Translations under genes and position numbers: made by a program
In this document: positions 1-12,171 of the stretch, one piece after another
How the letters are laid out: every line of letters begins with the position of its first letter
Position numbering within the stretch: the first letter of the stretch is position 1
Notes under the pieces: model-generated
Databases searched by the model: none
The model's input: only the letters and a program-made list of their open reading frames with translations
What the model was told of the DNA's origin: nothing
Assembly (NCBI GenBank): GCA_039619475.1
Contig: CM077115.1
Span: 59,340,864-59,404,863, forward strand
Source: Icerya purchasi
Lineage: Eukaryota > Arthropoda > Insecta > Hemiptera > Monophlebidae
DNA: 64,000 nucleotides
Direction: 5' to 3'

Positions 1-719
1 GCCCTGAACCCATCACTGGTTAATCAAAATACTGTCAAAGGAAACCACAATTATATACGTTTCCCACCTTAATTACGGAAGTTTTGGTAAAAACCTATAA
101 AAATTGGCGCAGAAAAAACATTTTTAAATCAATCGTCCGCCATCATCAGCGTTATTCACGGCAAAACTATGCGACTTGAGTAAACGATAAAGCGGCCGGT
201 ATATGAAGGAAAGAAAAAAAATTACCGGATATTATTTTTGTACAACGTTTAAATGCCGTCAGCGTAATCGTTTGTAGACTAATTATTTTCATGGCAACTT
301 TTTCTTCCTAGTCGTATTCATTTTGAGTCCTATTCGTTTTGAGTCCTATTCGTGCACTACACAGAAGATGCATGGCAAATATTCTGCAATGGTACGCATA
401 ATGTAATCGTTTTTTATGGTGTAACATGCCCCATATTCAGTCATCGACATATTGTGCTCGGTTTTGGTTTTCTTCATTCTTCCTGATTTTGTGCCACGCA
501 TGTCCTAATTTTCATCTTTTTTTCTTTTTTTTTTTGGAGATTCCATTTTGTGTTTTTGGTCTTATTTTCCATTCATCTTCAGTGCCAGTTAATTCTTACT
601 ATCCATCTGCCGCATGCTATCCTATATAGCCTGCCCAATTCCATTTTAACGATTTTATTATATCTACGATACCTATGACTTTTATTGAAACCATTTTTAG
701 GATTCCGTATACATATAAT
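1..719. other. No gene seen; AT-rich sequence
   Basis: I see no coding region. A 16-base unit (TTTTGAGTCCTATTCG) occurs twice in tandem near 320-352. A 9 bp perfect inverted repeat (GATTCCGTA / TACGGAATC) lies just to the right, at 701-709 and 721-729. The short open frames here have low-complexity composition and no recognisable domain. Confidence 0.6.
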
Positions 720-724
720 GTACG

Positions 725-1035
725 GAATCATTATAAGATGGTACACAAATGACAAAAATATCAAATAAAAATCAATAATTTACGAACGGTTTGACTTACA
801 AACTTCAAATTTGGAACATAAATTACAATTAAAATTCTCTTTAAAACGATCTATAACTTGAAGATGACCGATTACCCTGGGCGGCAAAAAACCCAAAAAA
901 CCGTCAAGAATATATAATATGGTACATAAAACGACCTCAAAAATCACTTAAAAAATCATAACTCGCCACTAGATAAACTTATAACACTGAAATTCAAAAT
1001 ATAAACTACAATGCAGGAGTACTTTCATAATATAA
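725..1035 (+). repeat. Dispersed repeat, copy 1 (segments A and B in direct order)
   Basis: Segment A (about 735-915, containing GATTACCCTGGGCGGCAA and AGAATATATAATATGG) is clearly related to 47712-47887. Segment B (about 922-1010, containing CCTCAAAAATCA and GAAATTCAAAATATAAA) is related to the reverse complement of about 48030-48125. In this copy A and B lie in the same orientation and lead straight into the tandem array that starts near 1042. In the second copy B is inverted relative to A. I see no coding potential. It is probably part of a non-autonomous mobile element of unknown class. Confidence 0.65.
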
Positions 1036-1041
1036 AAAAAT

Positions 1042-3055
1042 TTGGTTACAAAAGTTATATAAAGTTGCCCAAAAGTTCAAAAAAGCGCAGAAAATGACGT
1101 GTCCCCCCGACCCCTAGCGCCGCGAATATTACCGAAAAAAATTTCGAACACGGTTAAAAATATGCGCTTCCACGTACATTTCTCTAATTCGAAACATCCA
1201 GGTTTCCAGTTTTAAAATTAGACCCTATGGGGCACCGAAAGCTCGAGATTTTGGAAAAAAAAAATATTTTTTTTCTTGGGCTTGTGATATATCATTAGAA
1301 AGATCTCTAGTAGTCGGGAACTAAACCGAATTTCATTTTCTTAACCAAACTTTCAAAGTTGCGGTAAAGCTCAAAAAATCGTCAGCTCCAATTTGCGGCC
1401 CCCTCCTTGCGACGCGAGTATTACAGCTATAAATTTGGAACATGGTAGAAAATACGCGACTCTACGTATATTTCTCTGATTTAAGACAACCGGACCCCAA
1501 CTTTAGAATGAGACCCGTGGGGCACCGAAAATTCAAAATTTTGAAAAAAAATATTTTTTGTTCTGAGGTTTGTGATATATCATTACAAATATCGCTGTTT
1601 GTTGGGAACGAAAACGTATTTCATTTTCTTAACGAAACTGGGAAAGTTGCCGAAAAGTTCAAAATAGCGCGAAAAATTACTTTTTAGCCCCATAGCGAAG
1701 CAAATATTACAGCTAAATATTTTGAACACGGTTAAAAATATGCGCTTCTACGTATATTTCTCTAATTCGAAACATCCAGGTTTCCAGTTTTAAAATTAGA
1801 CCCTTTGGGGCGCCGAAAGCTCAAAATTTTGAAATAAAATATTTTTTTCTTCGGGTTGTGATATATTATTAGAAAGATCGCTATTCGTCGGGAACGAAAC
1901 CGTATTTCATTTTTTTAACGAAATTTTAAAAGTTGCAGGAAAGTTCAAAAAAGCGCGAGCTTTAATTTGTAGCTCCCTCTTTACGACCCGAGTATTATAG
2001 CTATAAATTTGGAACAAGTTAGAAAATATGCAACTTCACGTATATTTCTCTAATTTTGAACATCCAGGTTTCCAGCTTTAAAATAAAACCCTTAGGGCGC
2101 TGAAAGCTCAAAATTTTTAAAAAATATTTTTTTTTGCCCGAGCTTATAATATATCATTGGAAAGATCGCTATTTGTCGGGTACGGAACCGTATTTCATTT
2201 TCTTAACGAAACTGTCAAAGTTCCGAAAAGTTCAAAAAAACAAAAATAATTACGTTACTCTCCCCCAGCTGCACGAATACTACAGTTGAAAATTTTGAAA
2301 GCGGCTAAAAACGTGCTGATCCCCTTATATTTCTCTAGTTTATAACATTTGGATTTTCAGTTTTAAAATTGGACCCTGAAGGCGCCGAAAGTTCGAAATT
2401 TTGAAGAAAAATTTTTATTTTTCTGACGCATGTTATATACCGTTTGAAGGATCGCTATCTGTCGGGAAAGAAACCGTATTTCATTTTCCTTATTGAACTT
2501 TCAAAGTTTGCAGATAAGTTCGAAAAAGCGCGAGAATTAATTTGTGACGCGGGTATTATAGCTAAAAATTTTGAGGAAAGTAGTAAATATGTGCATTCAT
2601 GTATATTTCTCTGGTTTGGAACATCTAAGTTTCCAATTTTAAAATTAGTGGCTTGGGGCTCTGAAAGCTCGAAATTTTGTAAAAAAAAAAATTTTTTCAA
2701 CTGTATTATTATTGGAAAGAGTGCTATTTTTTGGGAACGGAGCCGTATTTCGTTTTCTTAACGAAACTGTTTAAAATTTACTAAAAGTTCATAAAATTCT
2801 GAAAAATTACGTGTAGCCACGCTGGTAATTTATGTATTGTGTTCAAGATTTTGAACAAGGTTAAAAAAATGTGCATCCCTGTTTATTTATTTACTTTGGA
2901 ACATCTAGGTTTCCATCTTAAAATTCAGAACCTTAAGCGCGGAAAGCTCGAAAGTTTCAAAAATAATATTTTTTTTCCGGTCATGATCGATGGAAAGATC
3001 GTTATTTGTCGGGAACGAAACCATAAGTTATTTCCTTAATGAAACTTTCAACCCT
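1042..3055. repeat. Tandem array, ~7 diverged units of ~285 bp
   Basis: A recurring landmark (TATATTTCTCTAATTCGAAA and variants, followed by a CATCCAGGTTTCCAG-like stretch) occurs at about 1174, 1467, 1753, 2041, 2326, 2602 and 2882. Spacings are therefore 276-293 bases. Each unit also carries a GGGGCACCGAAAGCTCAAAA block, a T-rich run, GATATATCATTAGAAAGATC, GGGAACGAAACCGTATTTC and TTCAAAAAAGCGCGA. The units differ by many substitutions and small indels, so the array is old. Short open frames inside it are not conserved between units, so it is not coding. This is a satellite or minisatellite-like array, or the internal repeats of a larger mobile element. Confidence 0.85.
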
Positions 3056-3160
3056 TGATGTTCCAAACTTGAGAAATATATGTCGAAGCGCATATGTTTA
3101 ACCCTGTTCAAAATTTTTAGCTGTAATACTCGCGGCGCTAGAGGGGAGAAACTGTTTGAA
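3056..3160 (-). repeat. Inverted partial unit closing the tandem array
   Basis: The stretch GATGTTCCAAACTTGAGAAA ... GCGCATATGTTTAACCCTGTTCAAAATTTTTAG ... TACTCGCGGCGCTAGAGGGG, given here in pieces, is the reverse complement of the part of the array unit that runs from CCCCTAGCGCCGCG (near 1110) to the CATCC landmark. It sits head to head with the last direct unit, so the array is bounded on the right by an inverted copy. The unit fragment near 1110 is in the opposite orientation, so together they form an inverted pair about 2 kb apart. Confidence 0.8.
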
Positions 3161-5570
3161 TTTTTTGGCAACTTTAATAGTTTCTAAATACGGTTCGGAA
3201 TTATGTTTAGAGACTCCCGTGGAACTGGCGTACGAATTTCGACTGTTACTGGTTGAATGTCGGTTGGTAACATTATCTGTTGAAAGTTAATATCCGCACG
3301 AACGGATAATATTATTCCCCCACGCGCACAACTAGCAAGCACCGGATTTGATTGGAGAACTTTATAGTTTTTTAGTTTTAAATGTTGGTTTTGTTTTAAG
3401 TGGGTTTCTTGAATGCACGAAATAAACAGGTTTGTTAATCGGTGTTATTTTTCTTTTGGCTTTATCGGAATACGAGACTGCAGCGGTTTTTAGAATTTGG
3501 TTCGGATTGTTATAATTTGCGTTAGTAGTGCTAGTACGAGGGCTAAGAAACGGAACGGGATCGCAGATTTCGGTTTGGTTGTTTTCATTGCGGCTTGTGT
3601 TAGTAGTGTTATGAACTGTAATGAAACGAACGGACTCACCGCATCATTGTTTAGGTGGTACGTCCGCTTGATGAAAAACAGATGCGAATAGTATTTCGAT
3701 TTGTTGAACAATTTAACGCCCTATGCTAGTAAATAAATAAAAAAAAAATATTTAATAATGGTCTAACGTACTGAGAGAGTCGAAAGAAAATACCGAATTG
3801 TTAAAAAATCATCACAGTAGAACGACAGTCTTTTTCACATCGCGGAACTATATCGACCTTTTTTGGTAAAGTAACCAGTTCGTCTTGCAACCGAAAGAAG
3901 TTTAATAACAAAGTAACCAAATTGCCTCGAAATTCGGTTTTCCAGTTAGTGACATTTACAAAACTCATAAACTATAATTTCGATTACCGTGTCTCTCCCT
4001 CGCATTCGCCGAGAATCCAGGATGCAATCACCAACATATGTACACCAAACTGCCAGCAGAGAACTGGTATTCTAGCAGCCGCAGCAGAGTGATACGTAGC
4101 ATCAATATTATTTCTAATTAATATTTTTTGCGTGTTTTCGTTTATATGTTTATTAAATTTCTTTGACGGTCGGCTATTCAAGATAGTTGTAGGAATTAAC
4201 AAAATTACACATTTTAAAAAATCATAAAACCTTAATATTAGTATTATTAAATCTAAACCAATAATTTAAAAAAATAAATAAAAAAAAGGATTTAATTAAT
4301 TTTTCTTCATAACCGTTACATTTCACTTCAAATTAGTCTAAGTCTTCGATTCAAATTAGTATTTTGCTTTACTGTTTTAAATTATTATTAGAAAATATCT
4401 CTGAAATTTATTAAGATATTAAATTAAAATAGTAAAATAAAAATAGAAATTTATTCAAACAAATTTTCTCACATACTAAATAATTATAGTTATTGTTAAC
4501 TTTCATACGGAATCCTCAGCGCCTGAAACGTCATGCTTGACTGAACTTGTTTGTTATCGTTCTATGCGTATTCTCGTATTACTAGTAAATTACGTTTGCC
4601 TACTTCTTTAAAGGTCCATGTTTCATACACGCATTACGTTACCGTGGAAAAGATATAAATCAAAACTTTTCCATTTTTACGTTCGTCAGCGTTCTTGATT
4701 TTTTTTTTAATTGTTTACCTTTTTCCACGTGCATATATTATTCGTCCTAGTTCTATTCTACAATTCATTTCCAGAACAAGTGAACCCCATAGTCCTAAAT
4801 ATATAAATAAATATGTAAATAAATAAACCATCATTAAGGAAATTCTTAAACTATAAAACAAAATGATTAATATGTAAAAAAAGAAACATAACTAAATATT
4901 AAATTTCCTGCAGCTCACGGTGAGCAAAGGATTAACCCGTCCTATTCGATCGTAGCTGCTCTTTGAGCATTCTTGCTAAATGAAAAATTACTAAAAGTAT
5001 CTCTCTATATTCGCAGTTAACCGTAACTTCTCCTTCAAAAATAGTTTCTTCTCTTGTTACGAACCATTAAACGTTATTTTTGTTTTATGCTTATTTTTAA
5101 AACCTGCGCGTTTGCTAACATCGTTAATTCGTTATTAAAACAATCCGACAATGCAACGTAATTGAGATATTTGTGATTTACTTTTAGTCTCTTGTCAGCC
5201 TAATTTGGTTCGGAACATTTTTTTTTTTTTTTCTAATTCCGTTGTAAACGGGTTTTTTGAAGATAACCATATACATATGTCTTCTATCAAACTTGCGTTA
5301 GTAATTGCCCAGTTTTACGACTGCCGAAACATCTCTACCAATATGTTAACCACAGTGTGCATGCTTTTTGTTTATCGACTGCCTATTCTCTTGAGTGTTT
5401 TTAGTACCATCGATCGATAAACGGAGGACCTTGTAAGCGGCTACAAGTTGTTTGTATTTTTTTTTTGTTACGATTCGCTAACGACATGCGTATTATCGAT
5501 TGTACTGAAGTTGATTCTAAATCACGTCTGTCCTCTTGACGACGAAAAAAAAAAAAAGGAAAAAATACAT
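3161..5570. other. No gene seen; AT-rich intergenic or intronic sequence
   Basis: No recognisable protein motif, RNA gene or TIR pair was found. Open frames are under about 75 codons and opposite-strand frames overlap without any domain. Several AATAAA-like strings are expected at this base composition. Confidence 0.5.
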
Positions 5571-5600
5571 ATATATATATATATATATATAAATACATAA
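5566..5600. repeat. (TA)n microsatellite
   Basis: A run of alternating T and A follows an A-rich tract. The overlapping minus-strand open frame (tyrosine/isoleucine repeats) is an artefact of this run. Confidence 0.9.
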
Positions 5601-6949
5601 TATATACGGGGAAAAAGATAAACAAACGAAAAATAAAATAAAAAGAACCAAGTAAAAGAAAATGGATAACCAACTGAGCTGCTGACGAACGATACATCAT
5701 TTTATTTGAATATTAAAACGAGAAAAGCATATCACAAATCGGGAAACAACGAAAAATTTTCGGTTCCATTTCGGCGACCTTTTTTCCCCATGCAGAGGCG
5801 GCGCGCTATTTTCTTTTTTTTTTCACACTGTGCATTAATAACTACAAATAAAACGAAACTTTATAACTTGTTACATTTCGCGAATCATTTCCAATCATAA
5901 GCTCAATATCGTTAATAAAATGTTCCCTTTATATTAATTAATTATAAGAATACCGAATGTTACCGCTTGTCTGTATAATATTTAAAATGTTTACTACTCG
6001 GAGCATTACATTTCTTTTTTTTCTAACAATTTAATAGCGAATAAAAAAATTGATTTTTTTTGATTTTTTTTCAAACTATTGATTGCGATTTTTCTGTTAA
6101 AACTTTACGGAATGTAACGACAAACTATTATGTAGGTTTTATTTATTAATTTTTTTCTGATTAAAAACAACAGAACACCTTGTAAATTTGAATACATTCC
6201 AAATCCGAATTGAATAGAGGGGAAAAAAAAAAAGTGAATTCCGTTCAAAATAGCAGATGATTCTATTTTTCGTGTTCAAGAAATGCTCTGATGATTTATC
6301 GTTTGTATTTGTATAATTGTATAATTGTATAATATACTTTACGAATAGGAACGAATTGTAATAATCGGTTAAGTTTACGTCTCTTCGCGCGGAAGCGATG
6401 TTACAGTATTTTTCACGTGAAATATATTTGTATATAGCAATGAAAATGTTGTATTTTTAGTGACGAAATATTTTTACTAAAATATACGTTTTTTTCTAAT
6501 TCAACCGAGAGATTAATTATAATTCATTATCGTTTCGGCGGAAAATATGAAAAAAAAAATGAAAAATAAAAATTAAAATAAACAACGTATTCTTCAACTC
6601 AGAAATATTCGTTACTAGAGAAGAAGCAGAGATTGCGCGACATCACATATAGGCAAACTGTCTTGTAGTCAAAACTTGTAGCGTTTTATAATTTACGTCC
6701 GAAATCGTTTTTGGAAAGAAATCGATCGAAATTCTTTTCTAATTACGCTAGAGCGTTCTCGGCCCTCCACTCATTTTCTATTTCCCCTCCTTAAATGCTC
6801 TTGTGTGGTTTATACTTTTCAAATCGATGTAATCCGGCTCTTTAGTTTATGCCTCTTACTGCTGTTACTTGCTTCTGCTATCTCGGTTAGTTAACCTCCT
6901 CCTGCTCCGAACGAACGAACGAACGAGTTAACTATCTTTCCTGTTCCGC
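5601..6949. other. No gene seen; AT-rich sequence
   Basis: No coding region or transposon boundary was recognised. Small repeats are present: an 8-base unit TGTATAAT x3 near 6311-6335 and GAAC x4 near 6908-6925. From about 6750 the plus strand becomes pyrimidine-rich and grades into the LINE fragment that follows. Confidence 0.45.
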
Positions 6950-6969
6950 CATACTAAACCAGTTATAAA

Positions 6970-8540
6970 GTCCTCATTCAGGAGCTGATCCTCATATACT
7001 CACTTCCTTTTGTAAAAGTCATTCGCTCTCTATTTAGTATCGATTTATCTATATGGCTGCACTTGCAAATCTCTTCTTTTTTTTTTTCTCATTCCGAATT
7101 ACAGAATTCCTCTTTGCGTCTTTGTCTCGGTGCTCTTTAATCCTCTCCTATTCCAGCAATAAGTGCTGAATTACACCACCTCTCTCAGATCGAATATCTT
7201 ATTTAAGCTATCGAACGTCTAGCTCTCATTTCTTACGCTATCGTCCTACATTTCTGTCGCCAGATTCCTAATAAAATTCCTATTTTAGCCTCTACCTTTC
7301 TCTGCCTCAGCCCATTTTCGTCTCATAAAATCAGTACTTTTAATCTCTTCCAGCCACTCGAAGTACTTTTTTCCTTCCAACTCTACAAGTTTCTCTCGCG
7401 TTTCGTTATTAAAACTGAATTTCACAGCATTTTAAGTTACTTATTTTCCTTTTGTACGCTCACCGTTACCGATTGTCTTGGGCTCCTGCAGGTGGCGGGA
7501 TTTCTTTTATTCTGCTTGACTCTAAGTTTCCTAAATCGTTTTGTCCTCCTTCCTTTTTTTCGCTATTTTCACGAACGGATCCGAGGCAAGTTTACCGCGA
7601 GACTGAAATAATTGAGTACCGGAGATATCTATAAAGGCGGCCGAGAGAAAAGAACTGGCCACGATAATATTCACCTCAAATCCATTAGGCTCATCATAAC
7701 TTCACACAATCTGCGAGATTATTTATATTTCATATCTAATTCTAGCTTCTCCGATTATTCGACTATATCAAACTTTACAAGTGCCTTTTAAGTTTTCTAT
7801 GCGATTTTTTTTTTTACACTCTTTTGACTTTATCGTACTTCGTGCAGGTCCTCCGTAATCACTCCATACACCTAAGTTTGTCGGCGAGGTCTTTCGCTTT
7901 CGAGCAGTTGCTGCTCGTTCCCACTTCAATTTAAGGAAAATTACAGGTTCTAATCTATTTGCGCAGAAAATTTCACTCTAGATTTTGGTCGAGCATGCAT
8001 CCTCCTCCTTTACAAATAATCATTCCTTCGGCCTCTCAATTTTTTATCCTAATTCTCCCGATTCTTACAGTTGTTCTCTCTATCATTTGCTTAATCACAC
8101 TTTATCGTATTCGTCTCGCCATCGTTTTCCATCTTGGCTTTTCCCTCCTGTTCTTTTTAAATCCAAATGATATATTCAACCACTGATGGTTTTAATATCA
8201 TACTTTCTTCGAATTCGCTATCTATTGAAAGTTTTGCATCTGTTCACATATTGGTTTAGCTGATGATGGGTTATGCCCGAAAACGTTACTAAGTAAGAAA
8301 ATTTATCTTATTAGTTTGTTATAATTGTTTATTATATTTGTTATCATTAACTTACTATTTTTATTGTACTTGCTCTAGCTTATTCTTTCCTTCTCAGCCA
8401 ACACTTGCCACTGTGATTCCTTCATATTAGCAATCTCTGATCGAACTGCAATTTAATTAATTTACTTTTTTTCCCATCGTTTCTGAATAGAGGCCCCTGG
8501 TTGTCGATGTTCCCCTCAAATAATAAAAAAAAAAAAAAAA
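6970..8540 (+). mobile_element. Decayed non-LTR retrotransposon (RT thumb, RNase H traces), I/Jockey-like
   Basis: From 7096 one frame, broken only by in-frame stops, runs for more than 380 bases and reads LQNSSLRLCLGAL ... SSPIPAISAELHHLSQIEYL. This is the segment after the RT palm in I/Jockey-type LINEs (typically 'QN.ALRL..GA..STP..A...E....PL..R..YL'). Just upstream (about 6980-7060) the pieces GADPHILTS and IYMAALAN fit the preceding 'GADP..L..LY.S.IRS..DYG' stretch. Near 7560, AIFTNGSEAS resembles the IFTDGSK start of an RNase H domain. No complete frame survives. The right end, with TTGTCGATGTTCCCCTC before an A-rich tail, resembles the ends of the LINEs at 15146 and 60860. Domain order supports the plus strand. 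The exact 5' limit is uncertain. Confidence 0.6.
8253..8297 (+). ncRNA. Hammerhead-ribozyme-like motif
   Basis: The hammerhead core CTGATGA lies at 8260-8266 and GAAA at 8279-8282. They enclose a small hairpin GGG-TTATG-CCC (8268-8278), which would be stem II, with one extra T at 8267. Stem I would be GTTTAG (8254-8259 with G8254) paired to CTAAGT (8289-8294): four Watson-Crick and two G-U pairs. Stem III would be the self-complementary AACGTT (8282-8287). That has no loop and could pair only between two molecules, as reported for hammerheads of Penelope-like elements and retrozymes. Predicted cleavage follows A8288 (TTA). I infer a relic of a Penelope-like terminal repeat. Activity is not shown, and the extra T weakens the case. 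Confidence 0.45.
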
Positions 8541-8600
8541 TCAATTGGTAATAAAAAAAATCAATTGGTAATAAAAAAAATCAATTGGTAATAAAAAAAA
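8541..8600. repeat. 20 bp x 3 tandem tail
   Basis: Three exact copies of TCAATTGGTAATAAAAAAAA start at 8541, 8561 and 8581. They follow an A-run directly after the LINE end and are followed by another A-run. This looks like a slippage-expanded LINE tail. Confidence 0.9.
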
Positions 8601-8609
8601 AAAAAAGTG

Positions 8610-11354
8610 AAAAAGACATTAATAATCAGGGGGCGCTGTTTGAACTGAATTTTAAGGAAAATTAAAATAGGGCCCAAATAAAAGAATGGATCACGGATGG
8701 ATCGGGCCTACTTATGAAGTAAATAAATGTTACTCGTACAATTATTTCAAACATGCTCGAAATGTTTCCAAAATAAGTCGGCACCAAAAATTATTGTGAT
8801 ACATAAATCTGCAGATAAATGAAAAATATTATCCGAGGTCGCAAAGGTCCCAATAGAGGGAAAATTCTCTGCCAAAAACGGTTTATCGTGCTGCTAAATC
8901 TTATCAAGGCACGTATTCGTCGATTTAAAGAAGAAAAAAAAAATAGAATGTCATAGAGCAACGCTGGAAACTGTTGTATTGTCGCGACTTGTGCAATTTA
9001 ATTCTCGCTGTATTAACACAAACGTGTTTGTAACTTTAATGAACCGACTGATTCAACATATTTAGGTTAATTTTCTAAAAAGAAGGTACGCAAAAATACG
9101 TGTCCGATAAACTCGGAACAATCGGTATGATAAAGAAAAGTTTATGAAGTTGGCCAAAAAAATAATTTCAAGGCAACCTAAATGATTTCTGTAATAAAAT
9201 TACTAATTATAAATCCTCGCTATAGAGAAGATACTAGAGACTGCTGGCCGCTTCACGATTTAACACTTTGGGATTTTTAATTTTTTTAATTGGGGGATTT
9301 TTAAAATAGAAAGAAACGCTTATATCATAGTAAAAAAAAAGAAAAAAAAAAAGGATATATAAATCAATCAATTCAAATTCAAATTTCTTAAATATTAAAA
9401 CTGTCGGTAGGTTAAATGTATGCGAGAGAAATATTTTAAATTTAATGGTTCTTTAAAATGTGATATTAACCATATTTATTTCTCCGAATTTCAGTATTTT
9501 AAATTCATTTCTTTTCTTAGTATAAAACAGAGAATATACAGAGAGAGCTATCTGTTTGAAAAACTAAGAGTTTATTACCGAAAAAATGTTGCAATTCGAG
9601 ATGGTCGATTGCGAATCGACTTATGCTTACAGAATTACCAGAGTCGGCTTGCACTTCATTGAGTCAACATTGAAAACTAAAGTTCGAATTTAACTGGTAA
9701 AGTCAAAAAATAAACTAGTTCAATATAGATGACAGTTCGGCTTTAAAAAAGAAACGTTCCGTTTATTCGGTGTCAAAAAACGGAGCAGATATTGTAATAG
9801 TGTCATGCTTTCCTCACGAAAAAGCTCTATTTTTTATTACCTCATCTTTTACCTTCGTCATCTGCATAGGTCATATTTTTTAGGTCCTATTAATATTACT
9901 TTGATTTTTTTTTTTTTTTTTTTTTTTATATATTGTAAAACTGTTAAGTATTTTTTTGTTTACGTACATACACATAGGTTGTTTATTTTTATGTATAAAT
10001 GAGAGTGATTTTTCAGAGAAATTACATCAGATAATATTCTCTAATGGAAATTACCGATAAATAACTTAAATATTATTATTATTATTATTATTATTACTTT
10101 TTAACGAATAAATCAATGTTTCATTAATTTTCAATCGATCCGTCCGACTCTTTTATTATCCAATTATCTTTTCCCATTTATTATTTTGTTTTTATTTACA
10201 TTACTCTATTATTTTATGATACGGAATTAAGTAATAGAGTTATTTTCGAAATAGCCCGCCTCAGGACTTTACCTTTTTCTCTTTTTTAACAATCATATTG
10301 GGTTTTCGATCTGAGACTGTAATTTCATTTCTCTTCTTGATTCTCATTAGTACGCACTGCCTTTGAAATAATTGTCTTGCAATAAATTTTTCCGTAATTA
10401 AATAGTCAAAAAATATATTTACGTTTAGTATAATTTTTGGGAAGGCAAACGAGTTGGCGTGAAACAACTATTATATAACAATTAGCGGTTATTAAGGGAG
10501 AAAGGAATATTGTTGTTTATACATACATATACTTTCTCGCTGTTTTAAGCATTTTTAAAATGTTTCCGTTTAAATTGACGAATTACATCTTTTAGTAATA
10601 GAAACACAACTCGTCTTTTAGGAAACTTAATTATACATTAAATGTTATTACTAAAAGATATAAAAGAAGGAAATAGGGAACATCGTGTAATATTACGAAT
10701 TAAATTTTTATTTAGTTTCTCTCGGATTAAAGAAACATTAAATTAGCTTCAATAATACCTTTTTTCAGGGGAAAAAAAAATGCCTTGACAACGATTCCTT
10801 TTAACTTTTGCAGTGCATGTAATTTTATCGAAAGAAAAAGTTTCGAAAAAATTAACCGATAAGTAAAGTAAAAATCAAATTAATTTTTTTTATCGGTTTG
10901 CAAAACAGTAAATTAACGAAAATTACCGTTACATATTAATTTTAACATACTGGTATAAAAAACACTATAAAACAAGATCATTCAAGTTTCATGCCCCGAG
11001 GATTCCCGTGTATACATATTTAAATATAATCCCATAATTCGTATATACAACATATTAAATTCAAAATCTAATTTTGGATTTGTAGCATCGTATATTACAC
11101 ATATATATATTTATTTTACGCAACAATGTCGCGGAGATGTTTATAGACGGTTAAAAATTGTTGTATTATTATTGCCGTTTTCTGAAATCTCAAAACCTAG
11201 GATGATTCGCAAACGAATCGAAATGTGGTTTAGTTGCCGACATATAACGAGCTTTTCATCGATGATATATCATGCACAACGGAATAAAATATTTTTTTCC
11301 AATTTTTTTGCCGGCGCCCCGAGTGTCCAAATACGAATTTGTAATAATATCGAT

Positions 11355-11385
<31 letters not shown>

Positions 11386-12028
11386 TTCTCCTCTAAAGCG
11401 CTCTTTTATCATTATGTTTAAAATGTGTTTTGGCTTTTTCAGCTTCTTCACTCGTACTACTACTTATGCTTTTTCGCATTGTATTGTGATTTTAATTAAT
11501 ATTCGATTAATAATTATTTTATTTTATAAAAAGGAATCTGCGAATTTTCGTTACGTATTATTCTGAATTTCACGTTTAATGAGCTACTAAGGTGCAGTTA
11601 CGGAATTTTTCAAATGGTTTTTTGGGAGCTTTTTTTTTTTTTTTAAAGTAGTTTCCTATTATGTATTCGTGATGATTTATTGCAACTTTAGGCGGCCAGA
11701 GTAATCGATTTTCTTTTAAGTTAAACATTGTCTTCGGAAGAATTTTAATCGTGCTTTTAGCGTAAAATTTCGAAATTCATAAATCAGGCCCGTTCCGGGG
11801 TTATTGAATTTTATTTTTGATTTTTTTTTTCTTTTGTCACGAAATCATCGGGATTCCGCCCTATGTTAAATGCGCGCAGAATCCTGAAAAGCGAATTCAG
11901 CGGCATTCTTCGGTAACAACACATTATACGTGTGTATGCGTGTCTATGTAGATGTTTTCCTTACTGAACGAAAAAAGCAAACATGTTCGCTAAAACGTCC
12001 TGGTATCGCATTGGCGGCAAGCAGTACA
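8610..12028. other. No gene seen; AT-rich sequence with small repeats
   Basis: No coding region was recognised. Low-complexity items include a T-run near 9907-9926, (ATT)n near 10070-10095, (TA)n near 11100 and 11361-11384, and a T-run near 11630-11644. Open frames up to 80 codons (for example 9420-9662) have no recognisable domain. Confidence 0.5.
10587..10659. repeat. Inverted repeat, 14 bp perfect arms
   Basis: ATCTTTTAGTAATA at 10587-10600 is the exact reverse complement of 10646-10659, with a 45-base spacer. It could form a hairpin or be a small MITE remnant. No TSD was evident. Confidence 0.7.
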
Positions 12029-12030
12029 TA

Positions 12031-12171
12031 CACAGTGCGTCCCGTAAGTTGTGGGATTGCCTTTCTAAAATGAATCCATCTTCATGAAATTTTGGGAACT
12101 GGTTCGCATAACCTTAACAACCGGATTATTTGCAGCAGTGCAGTAACAGTTCGTGCAAGCGTCTCTCTTGG
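12031..12171 (+). repeat. Left TIR of the 12031-12923 element
   Basis: This arm pairs with 12745-12923 in inverted orientation across nearly its whole length. It starts CACAGTGCGT directly after TA. Confidence 0.85.
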
